A DNA stretch of 48,309 nucleotides, taken from assembly GCA_021802775.1 (NCBI GenBank), contig JAJZRJ010000020.1, positions 1-48,309 on the forward strand. The letters are read 5' to 3'. The translations under genes were made by a program, and so were the position numbers. The notes under the pieces were generated by a model. It was not told where the DNA came from. It made no database searches and saw only the letters and a list, made by a program, of their open reading frames with translations. This DNA is from Deltaproteobacteria bacterium (GTDB taxonomy: Bacteria; Desulfobacterota; Desulfobulbia; Desulfobulbales; Desulfurivibrionaceae). Shown here in pieces: positions 17,451 through 26,781 of this stretch (positions are counted from its first letter, which is position 1; each line of letters starts with the position of its first letter).

Positions 17451-18035
17451 CTAGAACTTGACCTGCGGGGCCTTCTCCGACCCGGCCTCGGCCTTGAACG
17501 GCTCCTTGCGCTGCAAGTGCAGCAGCAGGTTGTTGGTCAGGTTGTTGGGGAAGGTACGGATCGAGGTGTTGAAAACCTGCACCGCGTCGTTGTAGCGCAC
17601 CCGGGCTACGTTGATGCGGTTTTCCGTGCCTTCGAGCTGGTGCTGGAGGTCGAGGAAGTTCTGGTTGGCCTTGAGGTCCGGGTACCGCTCCGCCACCACC
17701 ATGAGCCGCGACAGGGCCGAGGTGATGCCACCCTGGGCGGCCTGGAACTGGGCCAGGGCCTGCGGGTTGTTGATCACGTCGGCGCCGAGTTTGATCTGGC
17801 CCACCTTGGCCCGGGCCTCGGTGACCGCGGTGAGGGTTTCCTTTTCATGGGCAGCATAACCCTTGACCACCTCGACCAGGTTGGGGATGAGGTCGGCGCG
17901 GCGCTGGTAGGCGGCCTCGACGTCGCCCCAGGCGGCGATCACCGCCTCTTCGTTCTGCTGGATCTGATTGTAGCCGCAGCCGCTCACGGAGAGGGCGACC
18001 AGGATGAGGCTGAACCACAAGGCAAAGCGACGCAT
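17451..18035 (-). CDS. lemA: LemA-family lipoprotein
   Basis: The 194-residue protein starts MRRFALWFSLILVALSVSGCG with lipobox-like LSVSGC, so it is probably lipid-anchored at the periplasmic face. The start has AAGGAGAAGAACGTC before it. The family signature is present: NEEAVIAAWGDVEAAYQRRADLIPNLVEVVKGYAAHEKETL, later LMVVAERYPDLKANQNFLDLQ and ENRINVARVRYNDAVQVFN. LemA proteins are long helical bundles of unsettled function. It heads the operon with two TPM-domain genes; in several bacteria lemA with COG1512 genes is linked to envelope stress. (Only short segments are family evidence; the rest of the chain is unremarkable.). Confidence 0.92.
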   Translation of the reverse strand: MRRFALWFSLILVALSVSGCGYNQIQQNEEAVIAAWGDVEAAYQRRADLIPNLVEVVKGYAAHEKETLTAVTEARAKVGQIKLGADVINNPQALAQFQAAQGGITSALSRLMVVAERYPDLKANQNFLDLQHQLEGTENRINVARVRYNDAVQVFNTSIRTFPNNLTNNLLLHLQRKEPFKAEAGSEKAPQVKF

Positions 18036-18093
18036 GACGTTCTTCTCCTTCACATTGGTTTGGTTGTACGATGACACTGGCGCATCATACCGT

Positions 18094-18107
18094 CTTTGGC
18101 GCCAAAG
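18094..18107. promoter_or_regulatory. 14-bp perfect palindrome between lemA and the protease gene
   Basis: CTTTGGCGCCAAAG is fully self-complementary and sits in the 190-base divergent gap, about 60 bases before the lemA start. TATGAT just downstream on the minus strand could be a lemA -10 box. A regulator site is plausible but unproven. Confidence 0.35.
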
Positions 18108-18227
18108 GAGAAGCCTTTGTTGCAGCGGCTGAAAGCGCTTGCCAGAACATAAAAATCTCGCCACAATGCAGAAAAATGGCGCGATGCAGCGCGGATTGGT
18201 CGGGGTCGCGAGCACAAGGAGGGAACA

Positions 18228-19367
18228 GTGCGCTGTCCGAAATGCGGCAATGAGCAGTTGAATACCGTGGAATGCGGCAAGTGCGGGATCATCTTTGCCC
18301 GCTATTACGAACGGATGGCCGGCAATGATACCCCGGTCGCGGCAAAAAAAGAAGGTCGGCCGGCATGGTTGGCCGGCCTGGTCGGTATTGGGATGGTGCT
18401 CTCGCTGGCTGGCGGCGCCTATTGGCTGATGCGCGGCAAAGACCAACCGCCGGCACCGGAAGGCGCCCAAGTGGCGACGGTGGCGGAGGATGGGCAGAGA
18501 GCGGCCCCGGTACGGCGCGAATCGGCCTCCCTGGCTGATGTCGTGGGCGGGCTGGCCGCCGAGTTGAACCGCAAATTCCCGCCCGCCAACGCGGTGGAGC
18601 GGGCGCGGAACGCCACGGTCCTGGTCAAGAGCCCCTGGGGCAGCGGTTCCGGTTTCTTCGTTGATTCCGAGGGCCATATCGTCACCAACCGCCATGTGGT
18701 GGAGTTCGACCGCCAGCAGTTGGCAACGCTCACCGCCCAGCGCGACAGCCTCAAGCAGCAGCTCGATGCCGAGCGGAACAGTCTCGACTACCTGAAGCAG
18801 CAGGTGCAGTCTCTGCCTGTCAGCCCGGTCCGGGCGCAGGTCGAGCAGCAGCTTAAGCTGCGGGAAGATCGCTACGCCAAGGCCCTGGCGAGCCATGAGG
18901 AACTACAGCGTCGGGTGCAGACCATTGAGAGTTCCTCCACTGGCGAGGTCAAGGTGGTCCTCATCGACGGCAGCGAGTACCCGGTGGGCTCGGTGAACCT
19001 GAGCCAGAACCTCGACCTCGCCCTGCTCACCATCTATGTGACCGATGCGCCGGTGGTGCCGGCGGCGCAAAGCTCCCAGCTTTTGCCGCAGGGACTCAAG
19101 GTCTTTGCCATCGGTAATCCCGCGGGGCTCCGGCAGTCGGTGACCGCGGGGATCGTTTCCGGCTACCGCGATTACAACAGCAGGCCGGTCTTGCAGACCG
19201 ACGCGGCGATCAACCCCGGCAACTCCGGCGGCCCGCTGGTGAACGAGAACGGTGAGGCGGTAGGGGTGAATACCATGATTCTGCGCGGCACCCAGGGGAT
19301 CGGTTTTGCCATCCCCATGGAGCAGGTGTTGCAGGAGTTTTCCTTCTACATCAAGGGCGCGCGGTAG
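18228..19367 (+). CDS. Membrane-anchored trypsin-like protease with N-terminal zinc ribbon
   Basis: The GTG at 18228 has an excellent AAGGAGG site and gives 379 residues. Residues 3-19 hold a CPKC...CGKC zinc ribbon, followed by IIFARYYERM, a pattern found in other small ribbon proteins. One membrane segment (about 46-67) would put the ribbon in the cytoplasm and the rest outside. The DegP-like protease has the catalytic triad His156 (VTNRHVVE), Asp263 (NLDLALLTI) and Ser333 (NPGNSGGPLV). Between His and Asp is an unusual charged coiled-coil insert of about 75 residues (160-235). There is no PDZ domain. Probably an envelope quality-control or signalling protease. Confidence 0.87.
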   Translation: MRCPKCGNEQLNTVECGKCGIIFARYYERMAGNDTPVAAKKEGRPAWLAGLVGIGMVLSLAGGAYWLMRGKDQPPAPEGAQVATVAEDGQRAAPVRRESASLADVVGGLAAELNRKFPPANAVERARNATVLVKSPWGSGSGFFVDSEGHIVTNRHVVEFDRQQLATLTAQRDSLKQQLDAERNSLDYLKQQVQSLPVSPVRAQVEQQLKLREDRYAKALASHEELQRRVQTIESSSTGEVKVVLIDGSEYPVGSVNLSQNLDLALLTIYVTDAPVVPAAQSSQLLPQGLKVFAIGNPAGLRQSVTAGIVSGYRDYNSRPVLQTDAAINPGNSGGPLVNENGEAVGVNTMILRGTQGIGFAIPMEQVLQEFSFYIKGAR

Positions 19368-19453
19368 TTTCACGGCCAACACCCTTCGCTGATTACGTTG
19401 TTTTCGGTTTTTAAGGCGGGCTGATTGCTCCGTTGCCGTGATTTTTGTTTGCG

Positions 19454-19483
19454 TTGACAGCCGTTCCGTCTTCCCGCTACAAA
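19454..19483 (+). promoter_or_regulatory. Likely sigma70 promoter of the DUF748 gene
   Basis: TTGACA and TACAAA are separated by 18 bases. The start codon is about 70 bases further on and has AAGGAGG before it. Confidence 0.5.
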
Positions 19484-19555
19484 TAAAAGAGAAGTTGTCT
19501 GCCAGGGGCTCTGGCGTTTGGGTTTTTCACGCCGGGTTCCCAAGGAGGACACGTT

Positions 19556-22500
19556 ATGTCGGGGGAAAAAGCGAAGCAACTCGGGCTCGCTCGCGGTCAA
19601 TCGTCATGGCGGCGTTGGCTGTTCAGCCGCGGCGCTACTATCGCGGCGATCATGCTGCTGCTTTATACCCTGGCGGGTTTTTTCCTGGCGCCCTGGCTGG
19701 TCAGTCGCTCTCTCCCGCGCTACGTGGCCGGACAGCTCCACCATCAGGCGAGCTACAGCCGGCTGCGGATCAACCCCCTGTTCTTCACCGCCGAGGTCAA
19801 GGATTTCCGGCTGGCGGATGCCGCAGGGCGGCCGCTCCTGACCTTTGCCCGGCTGTACGTCGATTTTGAACTGGAAAGCCTTTTCCGTTGGGGGTGGACC
19901 TTTGACGAGATCAACCTGGAAACCCCTACCCTGCATCTGCAGATTGACACGGAGGGCCGCCTCAATCTGGCTGAATTCCTGGCGATGCTGCCGGAAGACG
20001 AAGAGCCGCCCGATGAGACGCCGCCCCGCCTGCTTCTCAAGCATGTAACCCTTACGGACGGCACGGTGCATTTTGCCGATGATTCCGGCCCGGCCCCGGT
20101 CAGGACCACTGTTGCCGCGTTGGCCATTGAATTGAACAAGATTTCCACCATCCCGGAGCGAAGCGGTTCCTATGCGGTGACCGCCGAACTGCCCGCGGGG
20201 GGCAAACTGGGCTGGCAGGGGAAGGCTTCACTGGTGCCGCTCGCCTCCAGCGGCACCCTGGCCATCGACGATTTGCGCCCTGCGGCGCTCTGGAAATTCC
20301 TGCCGGAGCACCGCAACCTGGCCGAACCCGCCGGGGTCGCCCGGCTGAAGCTGGACTACCGTTTTGCCCACCACCAGGGCGAGACCTCCCTGGTGGTGCA
20401 GCCGCTGATTTTTTCGCTGCATGGCCTCGTTTTGAAGGAAAAGGGCCAGGAACAGCCCCTGCTCCGGTTGGAAAGCCTGGAGGCGGCCAATGGCCGCTTC
20501 GATTTGAAGGAGCGGCAGCTCCGTTTTCCGGTCATTTCCCTGCGCGGCGGCCAGCTCATGGCCAACAGGGACCGTAGCGGCGTGCTGGACTGGCAGCGCG
20601 TGCTGGTCCCGGCGGGAGCAGAGAATGGTAAAGGCCAGGCTGCAGCCGAACCGGCGGCGGAAAAAACGCCGGAGCCTGCCGGGCAGGCCACGGCCACGCC
20701 GCGGCCCTCCTGGCGAGTTGCGGTGGATCGGCTGGAGCTTGCCGGTTTTGCGCTGGATTTCGTCGATCAGGGGTTCCGGCCCGCCTTGGCGTATGGCCTG
20801 CGCGATCTGGGCCTCACCGTGGAGGGGCTCGATACCGCGGGCAAAGACCCCCTGCGGGTTGCCGCCAGGGCCAAGGTGGAGCAGGGCGGCACCGTGGAGC
20901 TGGCGGGCTCCGTGGCCCAGGACGGAAAAGAGGTGGAGGGCCGGGTCCGGATCGGTCGTCTCAACCTCAAGCCCTTGGCGCCGTTGCTGAGCGAGCGGGC
21001 CTGGCTCCGCCTTGCGGCCGGCGATTTTTCCTTGGACAGCCACCTCGCTTACCGGACCGGAGAATCCGGGCCGGCGCTTACGGCAAGCGGCAATGCCGGC
21101 ATTGACCGATTGTTGCTCACCGAGAGCGAAACCGGCGAGCGTTTTCTGGCGTGGAAGGGGCTGGCTGTTTCCGGCATCGACTTAAGCCTTGCCCCGGATC
21201 GTCTGGCCATCCGGGAGGTGCGGCTGGTGCAGCCAGGTGCCAAGATCGTGATCTTCAAGGACCGCAGCGCCAATCTGGCCAAGATTTTCAAGGAGAAATC
21301 CGAACCACCCGCCGCAAAAGCAACAGCGGCCGCTGCCGGCCGTGCGGCGGAGAAGCGGTTTCCGTTCAGCGTCAACCGGGTGCGCTTGGACAACGGGGTG
21401 GTTGATTTCGCCGACCTGAGTCTGGTGCTGCCCTTTGCCGCCCGGATCGAGAAGTTCCGGGGCACGGCCCTGAATATCGCCGACGATCCGGCTGGCCGGA
21501 CCACCCTTAAATTCGACGGCCAGGTGGGGCAGTTCGGTCAGGCCAAGGTGAATGGTTCCCTTGCCCTGATGGACCCCAAGCGGTTCACCGACATCAAGGT
21601 GCTCTTCCGCAACGTGGAGTTGATGCCGCTCTCTCCCTATACCGCCACCTTTGCCGGCCGCCGGATCGCCAGTGGCCGGCTGGACCTGGATCTCGGCTAT
21701 CGGATCGAAAAAAGCGAACTGCTCGGCGACAACAAGGTGCTGCTGCATAATTTCACCCTGGGTGAGCGGGTGGAAAGCCCCGGCGCCCTCAAGCTGCCTC
21801 TGGATCTGGCCATTGCCCTGCTCACCGATAGCGAGGGCAAGATCGACATTGCCGTGCCGGTGCGGGGCAACGTGGACAATCCGGAATTTTCCTACGGCCA
21901 TGTCATCTGGCAGGCGGTGCTCAACATCCTCAACCGCATCGCCACCGCGCCGTTCCGCGCCCTGGGGGCCTTGCTCGGCTTCGAAACCCAGGAGGCGGAT
22001 ACGGTATTCTTCGCCCCCGGACAAAGTGACGTGGCCCCGCCGGAGCGGGAAAAATTGAGCAAAGTGGCCGAGGTGCTGGGCCAGCGAGCCCAACTCGTGC
22101 TCACCGTGCACGGCACCTATGCCGGAGACCTTGACGGCGCGGTGGCCGTGCGTCGCGCCGTGACGAAACGCCTCGGCGTCGCCCTGGAACCGGAGGAAGA
22201 TCCGGGACCACTGGCCTTTGATCAGGCCAAAACCCAGCGCGCCCTGGAGACCGTGGCCGGGTCCGCGACCATGACCGCCTTCCAGGCGGAGTATGAAAAA
22301 AGTACCGGCCGTAAGGTCCGCCGGGTGAATCCGGTCTTGGCGCTGGTGGGCCGGGGAAATGGCGATCCTGATTTTTACCAGGCCCTGTTCCGGCATCTGG
22401 TGACGACAGCGCCCTTTGTGGAGAAGGAAGTGCAGGCTTTGGCCGAGCAGCGCCGGAATGCCGTAATTCAGGAACTGGTGACGGCAGCCGGACTTGCCCC

Positions 22501-22591
22501 GGAGCGCGTGAAGGCAGGCGCGGCAGCGGAAGAGGCAAAGGACCGGGACGGTGCCGTGCCGGTACGCATGGAACTGAGCGTGCGGCAATAG
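19556..22591 (+). CDS. DUF748 / AsmA-like envelope protein
   Basis: The 1011-residue protein has a short cytoplasmic N-terminus, then one membrane segment (about 28-52, AAIMLLLYTLAGFFLAPWLV). A long periplasmic beta-rich chain follows. It contains repeated AsmA/DUF748 blocks: SRLRINPLFFTAEVKDFRL, a FDEINLETPTLHLQI segment, later DNGVVDFADLSLVLPFAARI, and LSPYTATFAGRRIASGRLDLDL. The C-terminal part has an OmpA-like look (VFFAPGQSDVAPPEREKLSKVA). Family members such as YhdP/TamB relatives bridge inner and outer membranes and are implicated in lipid transport. This gene stands alone behind its own promoter. Lipid transport here is inference from family. Confidence 0.85.
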   Translation: MSGEKAKQLGLARGQSSWRRWLFSRGATIAAIMLLLYTLAGFFLAPWLVSRSLPRYVAGQLHHQASYSRLRINPLFFTAEVKDFRLADAAGRPLLTFARLYVDFELESLFRWGWTFDEINLETPTLHLQIDTEGRLNLAEFLAMLPEDEEPPDETPPRLLLKHVTLTDGTVHFADDSGPAPVRTTVAALAIELNKISTIPERSGSYAVTAELPAGGKLGWQGKASLVPLASSGTLAIDDLRPAALWKFLPEHRNLAEPAGVARLKLDYRFAHHQGETSLVVQPLIFSLHGLVLKEKGQEQPLLRLESLEAANGRFDLKERQLRFPVISLRGGQLMANRDRSGVLDWQRVLVPAGAENGKGQAAAEPAAEKTPEPAGQATATPRPSWRVAVDRLELAGFALDFVDQGFRPALAYGLRDLGLTVEGLDTAGKDPLRVAARAKVEQGGTVELAGSVAQDGKEVEGRVRIGRLNLKPLAPLLSERAWLRLAAGDFSLDSHLAYRTGESGPALTASGNAGIDRLLLTESETGERFLAWKGLAVSGIDLSLAPDRLAIREVRLVQPGAKIVIFKDRSANLAKIFKEKSEPPAAKATAAAAGRAAEKRFPFSVNRVRLDNGVVDFADLSLVLPFAARIEKFRGTALNIADDPAGRTTLKFDGQVGQFGQAKVNGSLALMDPKRFTDIKVLFRNVELMPLSPYTATFAGRRIASGRLDLDLGYRIEKSELLGDNKVLLHNFTLGERVESPGALKLPLDLAIALLTDSEGKIDIAVPVRGNVDNPEFSYGHVIWQAVLNILNRIATAPFRALGALLGFETQEADTVFFAPGQSDVAPPEREKLSKVAEVLGQRAQLVLTVHGTYAGDLDGAVAVRRAVTKRLGVALEPEEDPGPLAFDQAKTQRALETVAGSATMTAFQAEYEKSTGRKVRRVNPVLALVGRGNGDPDFYQALFRHLVTTAPFVEKEVQALAEQRRNAVIQELVTAAGLAPERVKAGAAAEEAKDRDGAVPVRMELSVRQ

Positions 22592-22612
22592 CTGCCGCGC
22601 TCACTGTAGGGC

Positions 22613-23656
22613 TCAGCCGAGGTCGAAGAGCTTGCGCTGGCGGGGGTCGATGTCCGGGACCTGGCCTTGCGGCGTCGATCCTTGCGGGGCCGTGGGGCAG
22701 AGGTAGAGGAAGCGTTCCAGGTTGCGCTGGTAGTCGGACCACTGGTAGCCTTCGCCCTGCACCTGGCTGCCGAGGCGGTCGAAGTAGGCGATCTTGGCGT
22801 CGAGATTGTCGAGGAAGTGGAGGACAAAGGCCTCGATCGTCATCGGCAGCACCGGCGAGCCGAACTCGTGGCTGCCGTGGTGGCTCAGGATGAGATGTTT
22901 GAGCCGGGCGGCAAGGTCCGGCGGGAACCCCTTGATGGTGCTGATCCGTTCGTCTATCATGCCGATCCCCAGCACCATGTGGCCCACCAAGCGCCCCTCG
23001 TCGGAATAGTCCGCCGGGATCTTCGCGGTGTCGAATTCCTTCACCTTGCCGATGTCGTGGAGCAATACCCCGGCCAGGAGCAGGGAGCGGTCCAAGGCCG
23101 GATAGAGGGTGCAGATCTGGCCGGCCAGCCGGGCCAGGGCCAGGGTATGTTCGAGCAGCCCTCCCACGTAGGCGTGGTGCATGGCCTTGGCCGCGGGCGC
23201 GGCCTTGAAGAGCGCCATGAACTTGCGATCCTTCAGAAAGGCGAGCAGCAAGTCGCGCAGAAAGGGATTTTCCACCCCGTCGGCGATCCCGCTCAGTTCG
23301 CGGACCATGGCCTTGATGTCGCCCGGCGTGGTGGGCAGGAAGTCGGCCGGGTCCACCGTGGCCGGATCGACCCGCTTGAGGGTGTCGATCTTGAGCTGCA
23401 TTACCCCTTTGTAGCTTTCCGCCTTGCCGGAGAGGCTGATCACTGCGCCCACCGGGCATTCCGGCAGCAATTGATCCGCGTTGTCCCACACCCGGCCCGC
23501 CATCTCGCCGGTGGCGTCCATGACGGTCAGCATCAGGTAAGGCTTGCCGATTTTGGTCTCGCCCCGGCTCATCTCCTTGACGAGGAAGTGCCCCTTGACC
23601 GGTTGGCCGTCCTGGATCTGCTTGATGGTTATGGTGCGTGACGTCATGGTGTTCAT
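22613..23656 (-). CDS. OB-fold plus HD-domain 3'-5' exoribonuclease (YhaM-like)
   Basis: The 347-residue protein has an N-terminal nucleic-acid-binding OB fold (about 8-95; GHFLVKEMSRGETKIGKPYL, SLSGKAESYKGVMQLKI). An HD phosphohydrolase domain follows, with metal ligands His160/161 (AMHHAYVGGLLEHTLALA), His200-Asp201 (LLHDIGKVKEF) and a later LSHHGSHEFGSPV. This matches the YhaM/CBF1 family, which trims RNA or single-stranded DNA from the 3' end. Two starts are close together: ATG 23656, chosen here, and ATG 23647. A TATAAT box lies about 55 bases upstream on the minus strand (23709-23714). It is convergent with the DUF748 gene. Confidence 0.88.
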   Translation of the reverse strand: MNTMTSRTITIKQIQDGQPVKGHFLVKEMSRGETKIGKPYLMLTVMDATGEMAGRVWDNADQLLPECPVGAVISLSGKAESYKGVMQLKIDTLKRVDPATVDPADFLPTTPGDIKAMVRELSGIADGVENPFLRDLLLAFLKDRKFMALFKAAPAAKAMHHAYVGGLLEHTLALARLAGQICTLYPALDRSLLLAGVLLHDIGKVKEFDTAKIPADYSDEGRLVGHMVLGIGMIDERISTIKGFPPDLAARLKHLILSHHGSHEFGSPVLPMTIEAFVLHFLDNLDAKIAYFDRLGSQVQGEGYQWSDYQRNLERFLYLCPTAPQGSTPQGQVPDIDPRQRKLFDLG

Positions 23657-23755
23657 CCCGGGCTAGTCGCGCCGGGCCGGAATGGCGTACGGCAGCGGAT
23701 CAGAGCTATTATACCGGATCAGCCGCGTTTGGGAATCGCTATCTGCAAAAAATGG

Positions 23756-24841
23756 TCAGCGCGGCGTGGTGAGCAAGGAAAGCGCGGCTGCGGTGACTGC
23801 CGCCGGGGTAATTTGCTTTAGGCAGGAGGCTTGGCATGGGCATCTCGCCGTGTAGCCGAAGCGGGTGCAGGGTGAACAGGGGAGGTGCTGGTTAAGTACG
23901 CGATGGCGGGGGCCGCGCGGAGCCCATTTGGCGGCAATGCCGGGGCCGAAGAGCGAGACGGTGGGGATGCCGAGGCCGACTCCCAGGTGGAGGACGCCGG
24001 AGTCGCCGCTGATGAGCAGGGCCGATTGCGCAAGGATGGCTGCGGTTTCGGCGAGGCTGGTCTGGCCGGCGAGGTTGAGGCCGCCAGCGGCTGCCACAAT
24101 CGTTGCCCCGGCGGCGCGATCCTCCGTGCCGCCCACCACCACGCTTGCAAAACCATAGTGGTGGAGTTGCGCCGCCACCTCGGCAAAGCGTTCGCCTCCC
24201 CAGCGCCGTTCCGCGATGCTGGCGCCGGGAAAGAGGGTGATGAAGGGTTTTTCGGCAAGCGGCGCGAGGAGTTCCACGACCAGCGTCTGCGCTTTGTGGG
24301 GAATCGAGAGGAACGGAGGCTCCAACGAGGCCGGGGCGTGGATGCTCAGGGGAGACAACAGGCGGAAGAAACTCTCTGCCTCGTAGTCGTCATGGGAATA
24401 GGGGATGGCATGGTGAAAAAGCCGCGCCCGCTCGTTGGTGGCAAAGCCGATCAGGGTGGTGGCGCCGGTCAGCCGCGCCACCACGGCGGAAAGTCGATGG
24501 TACTGCTCGGTGTCGATGACGAGATCGGGCCTGGGACGGAAGGCGGCCAGGAACTCCGCCGGCATATCGTAGCGCAACACCCGTTCAATGCCGCGAACCA
24601 TGGCAAAGACCCCGGCGTTCCTCTTCTCCACCAACACGGTGATGGTCGTCGCGGGAAATTTTGTTTTGAGCGCTGCGATGGCCGGCGCCAGCAGCACCAC
24701 ATCGCCAATGCCCCCCGGCCGGATGAGGAGGATGTTTGTCGGCGGTCGCATGGAGGGTGAGGCCGGGCGGGGTAGGGTGGTTGCCAGCGCTTGCCCCAGC
24801 GTTCTGTCGATGAATTTCAGGATAAAAAAAGAGGGTCGCAT
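23756..24841 (-). CDS. Glycosyltransferase family 9 (heptosyltransferase-like)
   Basis: The 361-residue protein starts at ATG 24841, 22 bases after the previous stop; an in-frame ATG at 24895 would overlap the upstream gene. The N-terminal Rossmann half begins NILLIRPGGIGDVVLLAPAIAALK, the hallmark of GT9 enzymes. The C-terminal half has FITLFPGASIAERRWGGERFAEVA and LISGDSGVLHLGVGLGIPTVSLFGP. The C-terminus is cysteine-rich (HLPCSPCTRFGYTARCPCQASCL), as in many heptosyltransferases. It is last in the long run starting at pilA, so its sugar may go to a pilus or surface glycan, or to LPS core. Confidence 0.88.
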   Translation of the reverse strand: MRPSFFILKFIDRTLGQALATTLPRPASPSMRPPTNILLIRPGGIGDVVLLAPAIAALKTKFPATTITVLVEKRNAGVFAMVRGIERVLRYDMPAEFLAAFRPRPDLVIDTEQYHRLSAVVARLTGATTLIGFATNERARLFHHAIPYSHDDYEAESFFRLLSPLSIHAPASLEPPFLSIPHKAQTLVVELLAPLAEKPFITLFPGASIAERRWGGERFAEVAAQLHHYGFASVVVGGTEDRAAGATIVAAAGGLNLAGQTSLAETAAILAQSALLISGDSGVLHLGVGLGIPTVSLFGPGIAAKWAPRGPRHRVLNQHLPCSPCTRFGYTARCPCQASCLKQITPAAVTAAALSLLTTPR

Positions 24842-24863
24842 CAGATTCGTTGCTCGGGGGTGT

Positions 24864-25862
24864 TCACTGCCGCCGAAGGAGTGCGAGGCGCTCACTTAAG
24901 TAGGCGCCGAGAGGGATCAGGCCTTGGCGGATTTCTTTTTGGGTCAATCGGATTTTTCTCTGGATGATTTTGCGTTTGCGGAGCATGCGGGGCAAGCCTT
25001 TTAGGGAATGGCATTTCCCTCGCAGAAATGGCCGCCAGCGGCGGGCAATAAGACAAAAAAACACGAAGGAGGCCAGTTCGTAAGCAATGCGGTGATGGAG
25101 GTAACGGAACAGGAAGTAGGTGGGGGTGTTTTTGATCCAAACCCACAGACTGTTTCTGGCAAAATAATAGACAGAGGTTTCACTCAACTTACCGATAGTG
25201 GTGCTGACGCGGTGTTCTACAGTCGCTTCCGGGATATACAGACATTTCCACCCCGCCAGCCAAGCGCGGAGGTTGAGGTCGGTATCCTCGTGGTTGAGGA
25301 AGAAATCATCGTCCAGAAAGCCGATATCATCGAGCATATCGCGTTTGTAAATTACCGCTGCCGCGCAGGCGCCGGGAACATAACAGCGTTCGTTGAATTT
25401 ATTCATGTCGTGCAATTCGCCAAGTTTGGTGCCGGTAAAAGCGGAGGTAAAACTGTCTCCAGCACTGTCGATCAGGTTAGTTCTGGCGATGATGATGCGG
25501 GAGGAACAGAAGCCGATTTGCTCATCCGATTCCAATGCCTCCAACATGAGGTGCAACCAGTTTTGGGGCAAGATGGCATCGGTGTTGACCAGTGCGACAT
25601 ATTTCCCCGTGGCGTGGCGGAGTCCTTCAGTGTTGCCGCCAGTAAAGCCATAGTTGCAGGTTAAAGGAACAAGGGCGACTTGCGGGTAGGATTCTTTGAC
25701 CAGCGCAACTGAGCCATCGGTTGACCCGTTGTCAACTACGATGATTTCAAAAGACTGATGGGATTGGCGTAGAATAGCATCAATGCAGTCTTTTAATAAG
25801 GATTCGCCGTTCCAATTTACTATAATAAAGCTGGTAGGAGGCATTACCGGTATTGATGGCAT
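24864..25862 (-). CDS. GT2-family glycosyltransferase (rhamnosyltransferase-like)
   Basis: This 332-residue GT-A enzyme opens TSFIIVNWNGESLLKDCIDAI and has the nucleotide-sugar pocket IIVVDNGSTDGSVALV, a metal-binding-type VNTDAIL, and DDDFFLNHEDTDLNLRAWLAGW, the usual catalytic ED...D region. A basic C-terminal segment with one hydrophobic stretch (about 240-265) may attach it to the inner membrane. Its start overlaps the end of the preceding GT2 gene by 19 bases. It probably adds a sugar to a lipid-linked glycan. Confidence 0.88.
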   Translation of the reverse strand: MPSIPVMPPTSFIIVNWNGESLLKDCIDAILRQSHQSFEIIVVDNGSTDGSVALVKESYPQVALVPLTCNYGFTGGNTEGLRHATGKYVALVNTDAILPQNWLHLMLEALESDEQIGFCSSRIIIARTNLIDSAGDSFTSAFTGTKLGELHDMNKFNERCYVPGACAAAVIYKRDMLDDIGFLDDDFFLNHEDTDLNLRAWLAGWKCLYIPEATVEHRVSTTIGKLSETSVYYFARNSLWVWIKNTPTYFLFRYLHHRIAYELASFVFFCLIARRWRPFLRGKCHSLKGLPRMLRKRKIIQRKIRLTQKEIRQGLIPLGAYLSERLALLRRQ

Positions 25863-26764
25863 ATATCCTGATATTCCCCGAAGATTCCTTTTTTGTAATC
25901 ACAAAAACCACGGGATATCATTTTATATTTATGGAATATGTCCTTTTCGAAAAGAAAAATGACGACAAGATCCTTCAGGAACAAAATCAGATCTTCTCTG
26001 AAGAAGTCAGGAAAGTTATTTTTGAACTGTGAAGCGAGATAAAAACGATTCCTGGTGATGTAATAACGTCTCAAGGCGGAATGGTTGGACACAACGGGAG
26101 AAGCCCACAAGAATTTATGTCGTTTCAGGTTGTTGCCTAAGTTGTGTGTTAATATCGCCTTGTTCACCTTGAAAATTTTGTAACCGGCAAGGTTGAGGCG
26201 GAGGCCATATTCGTGGTCAACAAAATCTATGAAAAGCTTTTCGGTAAACGGGCCGGTACCCATATATGCCTTTAGATTCAATAGGCTTCCGGAAGTCCAT
26301 GCGGTTAACACCTGGGTGACGCAGTCGGTTGGCGGGAAGGGGTCGGTCGCGGTCGAATGGAATGGCGAAAGGATGCCAATTCTCTTTATGTTTTCTCTGG
26401 TCGCGCAGGTAACAAGATCGGCAACCATGGTCGGTGAGGCTTTGCTATCCTGATCCATAGTTAATAAAAAATCATATCCTGATTGGATGGCATTGCAGGC
26501 GCCAATATTTAACGCGGCGGCGACCCCGAGATTTTTCTGGTTGGTAATATAGACAATCTTCGGATTGTTATAGAGTTCTTTGCTAGGGCGTGCACTGCTG
26601 TGTTCTTGTTCCGTGTTGTCAATTGCGAACACAGTGTCGACTTGATCTATATAGCTATTTATATTATTAATAACCGTATCATCCGGGTGGTATAAAACAA
26701 CAGCCGCGGCAATTTTTTCTTGTTTTATCATGGTGGCGTTATTGTTCATTGGTATTTGTGGCAT
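25844..26764 (-). CDS. GT2-family glycosyltransferase (rhamnosyltransferase-like)
   Basis: The 306-residue protein starts at ATG 26764; ATG 26749 and 26731 are also possible, none with a strong ribosome site. It has KIAAAVVLYHPDDTVINNINSYIDQVD, then a donor-binding FAIDNTEQ, LGVAAALNIG, LTMDQDSKA (the DXD-like metal site) and FIDFVDHEYGLRLNLAGYKIF. This is the dTDP-rhamnosyl transferase style of GT2. Its base composition is noticeably AT-richer than the purL or pilB region, a common trait of surface-glycan genes acquired by transfer. Confidence 0.85.
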   Translation of the reverse strand: MPQIPMNNNATMIKQEKIAAAVVLYHPDDTVINNINSYIDQVDTVFAIDNTEQEHSSARPSKELYNNPKIVYITNQKNLGVAAALNIGACNAIQSGYDFLLTMDQDSKASPTMVADLVTCATRENIKRIGILSPFHSTATDPFPPTDCVTQVLTAWTSGSLLNLKAYMGTGPFTEKLFIDFVDHEYGLRLNLAGYKIFKVNKAILTHNLGNNLKRHKFLWASPVVSNHSALRRYYITRNRFYLASQFKNNFPDFFREDLILFLKDLVVIFLFEKDIFHKYKMISRGFCDYKKGIFGEYQDICHQYR

Positions 26765-26781
26765 TGATATATGGCGTCGGC

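Noticed and set aside
16569-18074. Plus-strand open frame of 501 codons
   Set aside because: Antisense to the TPM and lemA genes, which have clear signal peptides and family motifs.
21182-22588. Minus-strand open frame of 468 codons
   Set aside because: Antisense to the DUF748 gene; His/Gln/Gly-rich without recognisable domains.
22101-23489. Minus-strand open frame of 462 codons overlapping the YhaM-like gene
   Set aside because: It reads the same strand in a different frame with Arg/Pro-rich content; the HD and OB motifs are in the other frame.
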